Source: Cyathus striatus
Lineage: Eukaryota; Basidiomycota; Agaricomycetes; Agaricales; Nidulariaceae
Assembly (NCBI GenBank): GCA_025738555.1
Contig: JAOVFP010000003.1
Coordinates: 6,653,501-6,717,500, forward strand
Direction of reading: 5' to 3'
DNA length: 64,000 nt
Under the pieces are notes generated by a model. The model was not told the origin of the DNA and ran no database searches. It saw nothing but the letters and a program-made list of their open reading frames with translations. The position numbers and the translations under genes were made by a program. Below are positions 23,300 to 34,649 of the stretch, one piece after another. How positions within the stretch are numbered: the first letter of the stretch is position 1; the number at the start of each line of letters is the position of its first letter.

Positions 23300-24430
23300 A
23301 TTTGCACATACATCATATTCATCATGTCTTTGAGACTTTCATCATGCTTTCACACACATCATCATAAGTGTTACTGATGTCACATCTTTGAGATGCATAA
23401 TACATTTCATGCACATCATGCTTGCATGTGTATCATAATTGTGACATGTTTATGGGGTTCCAACAGGTCTATAATGAAAATGTTTCATACCTTTCATATC
23501 TAAGGAATCAGAGCACTCAGTGATGCCACATTTAACTCATATCTCATTACTTAGCAATGTAATTCAGCATCTTGCATTGATTTAGATCTTGTATGGCAAT
23601 ACTGCACATGACTACAGAAAAATGATAGTAAGTTTTTCTTACACAAGAAAGGAGAAAAAACAAAGTAGTTCTTCTGAGAAGAGAACAAGAAGAAAAGAAG
23701 GTGATGATGTAGTTGACTAAACTAAAGAATAGAAAAGCAAGTAATTACCACTGAGCAAATAAGTGAAGAGAAGTACAAGAGGGGTTTTCTGACAGTGTAG
23801 AAGTGTCATGTAATCATATAGAGTAAGATAATATGTGACTTAATAATGTATATTGAAGATATAAGAATAACCAATGGTTAATTCAAGAAACATGATTATT
23901 TAATAATTGAGACATGTGAGTTTGATGTGATGTGGAATCACATATACTCACCATTCTTTCAGATTTATTATCCATATGTAGTTCTTTCAGTATATGTTCT
24001 TTTCTGTTCAGTTGTTAAATATTTCCAAAATAATCATTTTTATCATAATGATCTCACTATCTTTCATATCCAGACTCTAACCATTATAGTTTTTACTTTG
24101 TCATTTCATTACATATCTAATCCTGATTATTAAACATCATATCATCCCATTTCCAAATTTCTCATGCTCTGTCAGTGGGGGTAAGACTTCAACTACATAT
24201 ACACTCTACATTTTTCATTCTAGTTTCTTCTTACTACCATACTTCTATAACTTTTTAATTGTTATTTTCCATATTACAATCTCCAATTTTACAAGTACAT
24301 ATTGTTTCCTCTGCATATATAATTCACTCTATACTATTAAATACTTACTTCACTCTCATGACAACTTGAATAGTGGTAGAGACAGAAAAATCTGATGTGA
24401 TTGGATAGCATGATATTTGTGAAAAAGTTG
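23300..24430. other. Loop of the fold-back element
   Basis: AT-rich sequence between the inverted arms. No coding stretch with a recognisable motif was seen on either strand. Confidence 0.45.
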
Positions 24431-24654
24431 CAATGCACTTGAAAAATGTGACATGCATGAAAAACACATGATGCATTTTAAAAATAGCATATGTAACATA
24501 TGTGAAATGTGTGACATGCATGCAGATCATCATGGCATGATGTGCCTCAAAGATGTGACATGTGTGACGAGCATGAAATGCGTGACAAATAGATGTGAGA
24601 TGTGTGACATGCATAAGAATGTGACACTCATGAAGGTCGTGACACGCATGAAAG

Positions 24655-24738
24655 CGTGACAAACGCGCTAAAGCGTGACAAACGCGCTAAAGCGTGACAA
24701 ACGCGCTAAAGCGTGACAAACGCGCTAAAGCGTGACAG
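24655..24738 (-). repeat. 19-bp satellite, about 4.5 inverted copies
   Basis: The same 19-bp unit as at 22801 in reverse orientation, in the equivalent position of the right fold-back arm. It has only four to five copies compared with about seventeen on the left. Confidence 0.95.
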
Positions 24739-25092
24739 GTGCGATATATGCGTAGTGTGGAAGAATTGTGACAGACGTGACATGCTTGAAAATTGTCACA
24801 AATATAATGTGTGGGAAATGTATGATTGATGTGCAGGAATATGCGTGACACATGTGACGGGCAGGAAGAATGTGACAAATGTGATGCGCGGGAATATATG
24901 TGACATGTGACAAATGCGAAGCGCGGGAATATGTGTGACAAATGTGACAAATGTGATGTGCAGGAAAAATATAAGGTGTGGGAATATGTGTGACGAACGT
25001 GACGTGCGTGAAGTACGTGACAAATGTGAAGTGTGAGAAATATGTGAAATGCAGATCAACTAATAATCTGTAATAGCAATAAGTATTTAGTT

Positions 25093-25276
25093 GAGATTCT
25101 GTATTAATTACAGCTTTAATTTCTTTTCTGCCATGGTATAGTTTAATTTTAATTAAGGGATCTTCACTTTTCAAATTAATAGTGGCTACCATGGAATAAA
25201 GGTGAAATCTGTTATATATATAATGTGATACTTTATTTGTATTTGTAGATGCAGTAACATTTTTAATTTGCTGCAA
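25093..25276 (-). pseudogene. Ty3/gypsy protease fragment
   Basis: Minus-strand frame containing NKVSHYIYNRFH, PLIKIKLYHGRKEIKAVI and NTESQLN. It is homologous to the gypsy gag-protease copy at 47880-48090 (PLIKIKLYYGNEEVQAVI, DTGSQFN). The catalytic aspartate motif DTGS is replaced by NTES, so this protease fragment is dead. Its reading ends within a few bases of the outer tip of the fold-back arm. Confidence 0.75.
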
Positions 25277-25429
25277 ATAATTTAGTAAGTTATTGTAATT
25301 ATATATATTTTAATTGCTATTAATTAGATTTTTGAATCTCATGCTTCTGTAAGTTATAATAATTAAATAAATCTCAAGTATATATAACTTTCTACTTCAA
25401 AGAATTCTTTAAGTTGCTGCTTCTTAAGA

Positions 25430-25665
25430 AACAAACATATGGAAACACAAGCCAATACCCAACTTTTTGGTGACCAATAATTGATACCATTAAAAATCGA
25501 ATACCATTGTTCTTCACATCTATTGTTCAAGAACAATGCCTATGCATTTGATTACCAAGGACATGTCATTGTTTCTAATAATAGAACTCTACTGTTCCTC
25601 ACACCCATTGTTCAGAACAATGTCTATGCATTCACTTACCAAGGATATGCCATTGTTTCTGATAC
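25430..25665 (+). repeat. Second copy of the ATTGTTC-rich LTR-like repeat
   Basis: Matches the start of the repeat at 9214, from catatggaaacacaagcc through two shortened tandem units with CATTGTTCAAGAACAATG-like palindromes. The copy stops before the TATA-bearing part. Confidence 0.8.
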
Positions 25666-25689
25666 CAATATTTCAAAGAAATTTCATTA

Positions 25690-25812
25690 TTTTAGTCCCT
25701 CTTACTATTATTGTGTAGAAACAATATGTGCTTCATGTGGTGCTGTAATTTCATGGACAAAGTTCGTGAAGTCTAAGTCAACAACTAGAAAATTGGGAAT
25801 TAAAGCTGAATA
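25690..25812 (+). pseudogene. KDZ-associated CxC5-like fragment
   Basis: A short frame reads ETICASCGAVISWTKFVKS, matching the start of the fragment at 33644 (TLCAPCGAVITWTKFTKS). This C-x-x-C followed by a WTKF block is what I know from cysteine clusters (CxC5 type) found next to KDZ transposases in basidiomycetes. The rest of the domain is missing. Confidence 0.55.
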
Positions 25813-26289
25813 ATTGGTATCAAAGCAAGCAGGTACAAGAGAAAGATGAAAAGAACTAGCACATATTTTCTAGTGACATAACCTGACTACATTAATTGGG
25901 CATGCTGTCAGTGTCACATGCAATAGAAATCTTTGCATCATACATTGAACTGCTCAATAACTCTCACTCTCTGCCAGAACACCCTCCACCTCAATGTGTT
26001 CACCATCTCAATGTTTCAGTCTCAATATCCTCTTCTCAAGTTCTACAACAATGAATTGCTGTTGATGTCATATAGCTTGTCACCAGGTATCCCCCCTTAC
26101 TCTAATCACCTTAGTACTTATGCCCCCTCTTCTTCATTCTCTTCTGTGTCACAATGACAATAAAAACATGTCATCTGGACCTTCCATATTTATATTTCCA
26201 ATGTGTCATATTTCAAGACTTGACTCATCAGATGTCCTTGAGCCTCCTATTGTTGTAGAGGCATACATTGCTTTTCTTATTGTTGATAT

Positions 26290-27168
26290 CCTCACCATTG
26301 ATAAAATTAGCTCAAACTTTTTCAAAAATATGTCTATCTCCCATTTATGGATGATCCAGTTGATCCTTTTATCTGATCACAGCCAAAATTTTACCCATAC
26401 TTTGGCAATGCAATAGGTGTTATGGATGGAACACACATCAACTGTTGTCCCTCAGCTGTAGACTGTCAAGCTGCATGCAATAGAAAAGGTGGCATCTCTC
26501 AAAATTGTCTTGCCTGCATATCATTTGGTATGTAGTTCCAATACATTTTGAGTGGTTGGGAAGGCTCTGTTGCTAATGCTACCATGTACTCACACTCCCA
26601 GTTCACTGATCTCCAAATTCCTGAAGGGAAATGCTATCTTGCTGATGCAGGATTTGGTATTTGTGATACACTTCTTGTTCCAAATTGAGGAGTTCAGTAT
26701 CATCTTGCAGAATGGGGTTGAGCAAACTAAAAGTTAGCTATTGAATTGATAAATCAATAAATTCTAATAAGTCTCTAGGCCAGCCAACAATGAGGAACTC
26801 TATAATTTATGTCATGCATCTGCACAAAATGTGGTGGAGAGAGTTTTTGGTGTATTGAAGAAGAAATGGACTATTCTTATATGGTCTTTGCACTTTTCAT
26901 AGAGATACAAGCTATGGCTCCTCTTGCCATGTGTGCTTTACACAATTTTATCCTTGATATTGATCCTTGTGACATTGACAAGTACTTAACTGGAAACAAT
27001 GAACATGATTTGGACCCAAATTCAGAACAGATACAAGAGCAGAAGATTGGTTCTGGAACACTTGCTGCAACAGCAGTAACAGCTGCAGAGAAAGCTCAAG
27101 CAATAGCTAACTGTGATAGAATTGCTCAACAAATGTGGAATGACTACCAGCAGATTTTACATAAATGA
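26290..27168 (+). pseudogene. HARBI1-type DDE transposase (Harbinger), decayed
   Basis: The frame contains KFYPYFGNAIGVMDGTHINC (first catalytic Asp near 26423) and then RKGGISQNCLACISF. After a stop come ILSGWEGSVANATMYS, EGKCYLADAGFGICD (second Asp near 26642), VQYHLAEWG and finally NVVERVFGVLKKKW (Glu near 26837). A frameshift near 26890 precedes MAPLAMCALHNFILD and a C-terminal tail rich in Ala/Gln ending at 27168. Spacing and order match the DDE_Tnp_4 family, which catalyses cut-and-paste transposition. TAG/TGA stops interrupt it, two at positions that are Arg in family members, so it is inactive. The convergent Myb/SANT gene downstream is the usual second gene of such elements. Confidence 0.8.
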
Positions 27169-27343
27169 GGTGAAGCTATTTAAACATTAGAAAAATTGTA
27201 TATTGAGTAGTAGAGTAATGACAGGATTGACAGAATGATAGTATTATGAATGTAAAATGAGTGATGTAGTAATTAAAGAAAGTTAAGCAGAAAAGAGACC
27301 AAGGCGTTTAGCAATCCATGTATAATGAACTAATTCAACATCT

Positions 27344-27995
27344 TCAACAGCTAAGTAAACAAAAACATACCTTCCAATCATTCTCTGAAACAACAGTGTC
27401 ATCTTCAACAACAGGAGAAAGTCCAGAGTGATCAATATCATTGGTTTTTGAGGCAGGAGGAGGGGTGTTGGAGGGAGGAGGCATAATAGGATGAAACACA
27501 TTCAAGCCAACAGCCAGAAAAGGCATCAAAAGCTCAAAATGATGGAGGTGAGGCCATACCCAGTTGCAAAATGGTTTAGCCTCTGGATGATGAGTAACAT
27601 AGTCATCCCAGGTTGAAGCAGTCTCCTCAGTAATGGAAGCACCTGTGTTGTCTGACCAAGTCCAACCTGAGACTTCCTTAATAGCTGATACAACACAGTA
27701 GAGTTTATGCATCTGTCAATTGCAATGTAAAGGTGAAAACCATTTGAAATAATTAAAATAATTTAGTTACAGCACCATATTTGTTCTGGCACATCTTAGC
27801 TGTTTTAACAGCACTGCACTGATGGAACTGTGCAATGTGGGTGGCAGCAGCTTCAAATGTTTACTTCTTGAAGCTGCCATTGCCTCCTGCCTCAGCTATA
27901 TGGTCCAAGAGGTACTGAATAAATGCAGTTTCTTCAGAAGAGACCCACACTGTGGGAGTAATAGGCATATTGAAGGAATGAATGAGAGGAAAGAA
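27344..27995 (-). pseudogene. Myb/SANT-like protein of the Harbinger element
   Basis: Minus-strand exon 1 (about 27985-27776) reads EETAFIQYLLDHIAEAGGNG and, after a TAA, KTAKMCQNKYG. After an intron ending gacag, exon 2 (27712-27344) reads VSGWTWSDNTGASITEETAS and WDDYVTHHPEAKPFCN, then a Pro-rich linker and PVVEDDTVV. This is the trihelix Myb/SANT-like domain found with HARBI1 transposases, where the Myb protein helps bring the transposase to DNA. The TAA where family members have an amino acid between FKK and TFEAAA indicates decay. It converges on the transposase, as expected for a two-gene Harbinger. Confidence 0.75.
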
Positions 27996-28336
27996 AAGAA
28001 AGTGGGGGGGGTGTAGAAATTAGCTCAGACTGAGGTGTTTTAATTAGATGTGGGCATGGTGGGAGCATGAGTGAGGCACAGGAAGGACAACAGGCAGAAG
28101 CAAGGAGAACACAAGGAGGCCACGCTGAGGAGACAAAGAGAAAGCAAGGATAACACCAGGGGGGAGCAAGGACAAATGCCAGGCAGAAGCAGGCAGTTGA
28201 TTGATGCAGTATAAGTGATCACTAATCAAATTGGCAGCTGCTGCTAGTGGCAGTGCCTTACCAAATATAGAGCCTGGGACTTTGATCACATTCCCAGAAA
28301 CTGAGAATATGCCTTGTATTATTTTGCCAAGTAGAG

Positions 28337-28435
28337 CCCTAGTTATGGTTAGCCACTTGTATAATATATATAACCTGCTACTTCAACTATTCTATTGCTT
28401 TTCTACTGTTGAAATAAATATTTTGTTTTATTACC
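28337..28435 (+). repeat. Dispersed repeat, inverted partner at 34455
   Basis: The block containing tagttatggttagccact, tgtataatatatataac, and cttcaactattctattgc is the reverse complement of 34455-34565. Both lie near element edges. No coding content. Confidence 0.65.
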
Positions 28436-28589
28436 AAGAGAAGATGTAACAGCCATTGACAGTGCATTAATCCAAGCAGTTAGTTTCTCACTATTCACCT
28501 CCATATTCTTTTCCTTTTCCTCAATATCAATGATCTCATTATCAGAACTCTCACTATCAGTTTCTTCACTATTTTACTTTATTTTCAAA

Positions 28590-28988
28590 TTATCTCTCTC
28601 CTTCAGCATTACTATCATTCTCATTCTCACTTTCATTGTCTCCAGTACCATTGTTTTCAGTACTTTCAGATTCACTATCTGTGAAAGTGACAGCTAGAAT
28701 AACTTTTCTTTTAATTCTTCCTCCACCACCTATGGCTGATGCCTCAGGAGTATTCATAGTGTTAATTTCAGTTACAGTCTCAATAGTTGTAGCTTCAGCA
28801 GAAGTTCCAATAGTTAAAGTCAAAGTCTCAATAATACTAGTTTTAGTAGTAGCTCCAGTGGCAATTTCAGAAGCTTGAGTAATCTCAGTATTAAAAGTTG
28901 CTGCTTCAATTGCAACTCCAGCAGCAGCAGTGGCTTCAGTGGTAGTTCCAGAGGTCTCAGTAGCCATAACACATGCAGGAAATGCCAC
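28590..28988 (-). CDS. Thr/Glu-rich low-complexity protein, unrecognised
   Basis: Open minus-strand frame of 132 codons starting at 28988. The first two thirds are repetitive Thr/Ala/Glu (TEATAAAGVAIEAATF), followed by a short basic patch (GGGGRIKRKV) and an acidic Ser/Glu/Asn tail. It lies upstream of and on the same strand as the Myb/SANT gene and could be a disordered exon of that transcription unit. The composition could equally arise from repetitive DNA. No domain is recognised. Confidence 0.3.
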   Translation of the reverse strand: MAFPACVMATETSGTTTEATAAAGVAIEAATFNTEITQASEIATGATTKTSIIETLTLTIGTSAEATTIETVTEINTMNTPEASAIGGGGRIKRKVILAVTFTDSESESTENNGTGDNESENENDSNAEGER

Positions 28989-30599
28989 AGCAAGGCCAAC
29001 TTCTTTAATAATTATCTCAGCATTGAAATAATTGCATTAGAATTAATTTACTATGAAATAAGTGTATACACTCTTTAGTGGAAGAGATAGCTTCATCTTC
29101 CTCTTTCTTATTTGCAGTTGTTTTACTGTAAAAAGTGCTAGCAAACTAATAGAAATAACTGAACAGCCAGTGCACACTGTGCTTTAGTGTGTCTTCCCTT
29201 CTTCTCCTTCCCTTTTTTAACTTTACTCTCATCTTTCTCAATATCCAACTCATCTGAATTGATTGTACATACTTGCATGGCCTTGATGCTAATGGATCAG
29301 AATAAACCTGATCACTATGAGAACAAGATGATGAAACAGTAGTAGAGGTGTTGTTAGTATTGTTTTTATTGTTTGGAACAATTGTATAGTAGAAAGTTGA
29401 ATGGATATCAGTAAAGACAAGAGACAATGTGGGGGTTGTCAGTCAAGTGGGGGCAAGGCAATGAAAAGATAAGTAGACCCTTCTATACCTATACATATTG
29501 TTACATTCATGTCTGAATACATCATGCCAATGTTACTGAAGGTTTCCATATGATTGTTGAACATACCCAGTCCATTCCTGAAATATACCTGCTATGGGTT
29601 TACACTTTCCAATGTTTCTGCTCAGAAACATACCCAGAACCCATCAGGTTTTCTATTAGGTATCTCAAATATATAGTCTCTCTTATAATGGCCTCACTAT
29701 GTCATTATTATATTATTTCTCTCTTCCATTCTCACTTGTACATTTCATTATGGCCTTTGAGGATTAGTTCTTTATTCTGCATTCTGAGTGTGTCATTTGC
29801 ACTCCTACTTCACTTTGCCCAGACTTTATTTCCTACTTACTTCCTTGATTTTCTTTTTGTATTATACTTCTACATTCATACCTACAAGTTCCTACTCAGT
29901 ATATATAGTTTTCCAGATGTACTAAATAGTTTTCAGTATTTGTATAGACCTTATACACTTCTTCCTATGCTTAAAGTTCCGAAATCTGCTCTGCCACTTT
30001 GGGTTTTTCTTTGGGCTTCTCTCTCACTACCCAGTGTAGTGGTGAAGTCTTCCCTCATACTCTGGAACATCTTCCTTTGTTGTATATTGTCTTCTTCAAA
30101 ATACAAACTATTCCCTGGGGATATCCAAGCAGCACAGCATATAAGCAGAAGTCATGGTTCTTTTCCACACTCCTGCTCTATGTCCTGCACCCATACTTAC
30201 TTCAGGTTTCCATTATAGTTCTCCTGTGTCTTCTGGGCATCTTCACATTCATTTCCCAGTAGGAAGAGAATTAATATGTAACACATATGTCACATGTATG
30301 CCTGCTGACCAGATTTAAAATTATATTGAAAGCTTCTTGTGTGAATAAAAGTCTGAAAATAAGGCAGCAACTGTTTCTATTCTAATTAAAACAGGCCATT
30401 CCCCCAGTTCATCATAATTTATATCCCATTTTGGCATGCTGCTTACATCATGCACACAAATACATGAATAATACACATATTGCTTGTGCAAATATATTAA
30501 TAGTACATATGCATCACTTGCATAAATGTATTAATAGTACACAACATGCATATTTGTGAGAACAAAATTGTGTATCATGAGTTATCAGTTGTAAGTATG
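28989..30599. other. Stretch without a supportable gene
   Basis: A plus-strand frame at 29550-30218 is long (222 codons) but is hydrophobic throughout and rich in Tyr/Leu/Phe/Ser, as expected of T-rich DNA, and has no conserved motif. A basic minus-strand piece near 29146-29427 also lacks motifs. Both are left uncalled. The region probably contains the 5' flank of the Harbinger element. Confidence 0.35.
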
Positions 30600-32143
30600 G
30601 AGGGCTACTTTGGGTGTTTAATTCATAATTTGGTTTGCCCATTTGCTTGAGGATAATAAGAAGTGGTCAAGGCTCTTTTTATTCCCAGTAGTCAGCATAT
30701 CTCTATTCAGAACATGTTTCTCCATTTTGTATTACAGTCAGAAATAACCTGTCTCAGAATTTCAATGGCAAATTATGTGGTCAAAAAATAGCTTTGCAGC
30801 TTTGGCTTCCTTGAGCTTTGCTGTAGTGAGTATAAAGATTGCATATTTTGTAAATTTGTTGACAATTATGAAGATGGCATCATATCCATTTGATAGTGAA
30901 AGTTCTGTGATAAAATCTATAGTTATAAGCTTGAATGGTTGCATTAGTATGGGAATTGATTGTAAATATTTTTGACATATATCACATGAATTGATGAAAG
31001 TTTTTATTTCTCGTGATATTCTAGGTCAGTAGTAACCATTTGCAATGTGATTATATGTTTTATAGTATCCCCCATGAGCAGCTTTACTGATTGTGTTGTG
31101 TATTTTATTCATAATTTCAGCTCACATATTCAATGATATGCATACTCTGGAAAGCTCTTTCACATCTTCAAAGTATAGTAGTCAGTTTCCCTCTAATTAG
31201 TATTGAGAAAATTGAGATTTGTAGTTCTCATCCACATATTCTTTTTTTTTATCAGTCATAACATTCTTGAAATGTTTATCTTCATTGTATCCTTTAATCC
31301 ACTTACTTTGTTCTGCCTTGTTCATGTCCATTACAGTGCTATAACTTCTGGAAAAGTTCTTCTGATATTGTATCTCTTCTTCTTCTTTCAGTTCAACAGT
31401 TATGTTAAAGCTGTATTGATGATCCACTGAGTCTGATAACTCTTCACTTGCTATATAATTGCTTCCAACTATAAGTACATTTTCCTCAAATTTATCACTT
31501 AGTTCATCATATGTGTTGCATAAACAATCTGTGAATGAATTCAAATGGAGGAAGTCAAGTAGATCACTACTTGGTCCATGCTGAATTGGTACCTGCTTTT
31601 GTAAATGTGATATGGAATCAACATTTGAATGTATTCTCCCTGCTCTATGTGTTATCCACATATTTGGATATGCTGCAAATACTAATCCCCATGTAAGTAA
31701 TCTTCTATTTACATTTGAAATGTCTTACTTCAGGTAAGTACTGGGTAATCAGTTATCACAAAGATGTGTTCTCCTTCTAGAAGTGGTGGAAGTTTTATCA
31801 GACTTTCTTTTAGAGCTAATGCTTCTCATTCAGTTGGTGAATAATTTCATTTAGCAGGCTGTAATACTCTGGACCAATAAGCTACTAATTTAACATATAC
31901 TTTGGTATCTTCAAATGTTGGTTCCCAAGCAGCATTTTCAGGTATATCAAAATCAGTCTTACTTAGTTGTACAATGAGATTAGGAATCAGTACATTCTGT
32001 TTGTATGTAGTTTCTAGACATTCATACAATTTGGTACTCTTCAAGTTATGTATTAAAATTAGCTGAACTATCTGAATGATTCCAGCCAGAGCATAATCAC
32101 ATGCATCAGTATATAATTGGTATGGTGTTTGTTGTCTTGTCAC
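30600..32143 (-). pseudogene. Ty3/gypsy pol fragment: RNase H, zinc knuckle, integrase
   Basis: Reading right to left, RNase H sequence (PYQLYTDACDYALAGI, then VAYWSRVLQPAK, NYSPTE, LKESLIKLPPLLEG and HIFVITDYPVL) is followed by HRAGRIHSNVDSISHL. Next comes an integrase HHCC finger (AHGGYYKTYNHI, then CDICQKYL) and the core beginning (ITIDFI, SNGYDAIFIIVNKFTKYA). The end reads ISDCNTKW and LLGIKRALTTSYYPQANGQT near 30620. TGA codons replace residues that are usually Arg (before NYSPTE and after it), and frameshifts are present. Reverse transcriptase and gag are absent. It is a decayed 3' half of a gypsy element. Confidence 0.8.
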
Positions 32144-32144
32144 A

Positions 32145-33130
32145 GGGAGGAGGAAGGTGGATGATAGGGTGTTGTGAATGCTGCAGTGCTAATGTAGCTG
32201 TCTACAAAGCATGGATGATGCTGTAGGATGTGAGTTAGCTGGTGGGACTTGAACTGAGGAATATTACTTACCAAGATCCAAGAGCAAGCTGGAGGAGGTG
32301 AGAGAGGTGAGAGACACAGGTGGCGATGGTTGATGTGACATTGATGACATTGCAAAGGTGATAGCATCATCGCTGTTGTTGTCACTCAGGGAAGGGGACT
32401 GTATGACATTGCCAATGTGGCAGGTATTGTCATTCTATCGTGATGCAGGAGGGAGAGTGGAAAGAGAGGGCTGGATGTCATAGTGTCAACAATGTTCTTG
32501 CCAGCAGCATTGTTGTCTCTGTGATGCAGGGAGTAAAAGGGGGGAGGGGCCAATATAGGCAAGACCAGCTTGACAGGGGGGGACATAGAATTGGGATGGG
32601 TGAGGTAGCGAGTTCTATGTTGATAATACTGTGGGGATAGAGGTGGTGGATATTAGTGAGGATGAGGGTGGAGCTGGGGGGGGCTTACCTGGTAACAGCA
32701 TATAGGTGATATGTCTAGAATGAGGAGAGGGATGAGGAAGAGTTGGTGCAGCATTGATGTCTCAGTGGAGAGAAGGAAGGGCAGAAGAAGACATTCCCCC
32801 CCATCACTTGTAAAATGAGGGGTGAGAAGATGCTTGCCCTCATCACTTACAAGATGAGGAACAAAGGGCAAGAGGAGAGAGGGGGGGAGGGAGAGAGAGA
32901 GGGGGGGGGAAGGAGAGAGAGGGGGGAAGGAGGGATGTGACAAGACATCTTCATCACTTGCAAGATGGGAGGGGAGGGAGCAAGGGAGCATTGATAATGT
33001 GGTATTGACACTATTCTTGCAAGTGGTGTTATGGTCATCACATTATGAAAAGAGGGGGAAGGACAGTAGGACATCATTATCATCATAATGCAGGGAGCAT
33101 GGAGGAGAGGGAGCTGGCTGCTGACACATC
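32145..33130. repeat. Low-complexity purine-rich region
   Basis: Degenerate repetition of words such as gtcaacaatg, tgatgcagggag and cttgcaagatg, similar in style to 21441-22020. It contains an uninterrupted 66-nt purine tract at 32870-32935 made of GGGAG/GAGA. Open frames here have biased Pro/Ser/Leu or Gly/Glu composition and no motifs. Confidence 0.6.
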
Positions 33131-33149
33131 TATAATTCATGGTCCAGTT

Positions 33150-33650
33150 AAAGTTAATAACAGTTATTTTGTTAAGCATGTTCTGAAACTCTTCAAGCTA
33201 TGCATTTAATTGCTTACAAGCTTGTATGGAGGTATTAAATGAAGTTATATATATACTAATATGAAATTCTTTTTACCTGAGTATTGAAGGCTCTTTTATA
33301 ATGTGATCTTCCATGAATATCATTTTCCACTACAACTAAGTTGAGTGCAGACTTATTTAAAGGTGCTGGGTTGCACTATTTACAACATGTATAATCAGTT
33401 GTTCTATGATTAATATAATGATATGAATCAACAATAAATCTAGTTGTTAAACTCCAAATTCTCTATGCACCTTTAGCACAGCACTTTTTATTACTACACA
33501 TGCTTTGTCAATACAGACATAGCTTGGATGAGATTCTAGAGTTGGATAGATATGGTCTAAAAATCTCATAGTATTTCCAGGTCTCTCAGATTTTGTAAAC
33601 TTGGTCCATGTAATAACTGCTCCACATGGTGCACATAATGTCACAACACA
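33150..33650 (-). pseudogene. KDZ-associated CxC5/CxC6-like protein fragment
   Basis: Minus strand from 33644: TLCAPCGAVITWTKFTKSE, then YPTLESHPSYVCIDKACVVI. After stops and a splice-like gap comes QACKQLNA, a TAG, LEEFQNM, NKITVINFNW and YRCV. The first part has the CxxC-WTKF and CIDKAC pattern of the CxC5 cluster associated with KDZ transposases. The last part matches the exon at 38331-38590. The TAG sits where the paralog at 38550 has Trp. Function is unknown beyond the association with KDZ elements. Confidence 0.65.
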
Positions 33651-33659
33651 GTAAAATCT

Positions 33660-34340
33660 AGAAGCAGTAAAGTAATGATTTCATTCTTCATGTGGTGCAG
33701 GAGCATCATCATGAGGCATCACTTGCCAGTTTATAAGGGAGAGCCAATCTACTCATTCCTCTTCACTTCATTGAATAAGTTTTCTTATTTCTAAAAGTGT
33801 TTGCTGACCAAATTTTACAAGATGGTTGTGCCATCATGACTAATGATTAATACATGTTTTAGAGTTTTGTTCTTTGGGGTTGTTACATGATTTTATATGA
33901 CATAAGTGACCATGCATAGCTTGATGATATATACAGAATACACCTGTTCTTTCATTTTCTAAACTATTATTACAGTTCTCATATGCACAATGTCTTTGTG
34001 TTCATCAGTGATCTTTGAGACACCTTGAAGATCCATAGATATATCATCTTCTTGTGAAAAATACTCAAATTGTCTCATAAAATTTTCAAATTGCATTGGA
34101 TCATGAAGCAATTTGAGAGCTGGTCAATTTGACTTGTGCCCCAATGGTAGGGATGTGGAATGAAGGGGGTTATACAACACTATACTGTGGATGAAGTCAA
34201 TTGACTGTGTAGCTAGTGTATGAATAGTATGGTGGCTTACTGGAAAATTTGGTAGAGTCCATTGCATAGTGTCTATCGTAACTATCACTTTTAAGCAATT
34301 GAGTCAAAAGTGTAAATACTTTGTCTCTAACATACATGGT
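33660..34340. other. Stretch without a supportable gene
   Basis: AT-rich spacer between the CxC fragment and the satellite region. I saw no supportable coding or RNA feature. Confidence 0.35.
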
Positions 34341-34341
34341 T

Positions 34342-34396
34342 ATAGCACTCTGAAAGCACCGCATCCTGTTTGATCTGCACAGTTAACTAGAGTGTC
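34342..34396 (+). repeat. Short dispersed repeat, also at 54330 and 57427
   Basis: The block containing gcatcctgtttgatctgcac and agttaactagagtg recurs at 54330-54378 (same orientation) and, inverted, at 57427-57480. It probably marks the end of a repeated element. Confidence 0.7.
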
Positions 34397-34454
34397 ACCT
34401 AGTTTGTACCACAGTGGGGGACCATGCAGGAATCCTAGGTGCTGTGGTTTTGCA

Positions 34455-34565
34455 TAAATTTTTAATGGTAAGTAGTTGAATAGTCAATAGAAAAGTAATA
34501 GAGTAGTTGAAGTGGTATAGAAGTAGTGAGTTATATATATTATACAAATGGCTGATCATAACTAA
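34455..34565 (-). repeat. Dispersed repeat, inverted partner of 28337
   Basis: Reverse-complement match to 28337-28435, with shared blocks around ttatatatattataca and caactactctatta. It borders the satellite array. Confidence 0.65.
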
Positions 34566-34649
34566 ATATCTATACAATGGTCTGATTATGTAATACAAGT
34601 GGTTGACAATAGAGTGTATTCATGATGAAGTGAAAGCAGACCATAAGTA

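Larger units (their letters stand above)
22595..25082. mobile_element. Fold-back-like element with long inverted arms
   Basis: The left arm (22595 to about 23280) and right arm (about 24430 to 25082) are imperfect inverted copies. Both start at the outer end with tattgctattacagatta, continue through TGTCACG-rich degenerate repeats, then a 19-bp satellite, then tcatgcgtgtcacg and the block acatctcacatctatttg. The arms differ in length and satellite copy number and enclose a unique AT-rich loop of about 1.1 kb. Inverted arms built of tandem repeats around a variable loop is the architecture of fold-back transposons. No transposase is encoded and no target duplication was found. Confidence 0.7.

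Noticed and set aside
29550..30218. 222-codon plus-strand protein with many hydrophobic stretches
   Set aside because: Composition follows the T-rich DNA, there is no recognisable domain, and no splice or paralog evidence. It is probably chance.
32145..33130. Coding sequence on the minus strand rich in Pro/Ser/Leu
   Set aside because: The words repeat degenerately, several frames are equally open, and similar words occur at 21441-22020, so this is low-complexity repeat.
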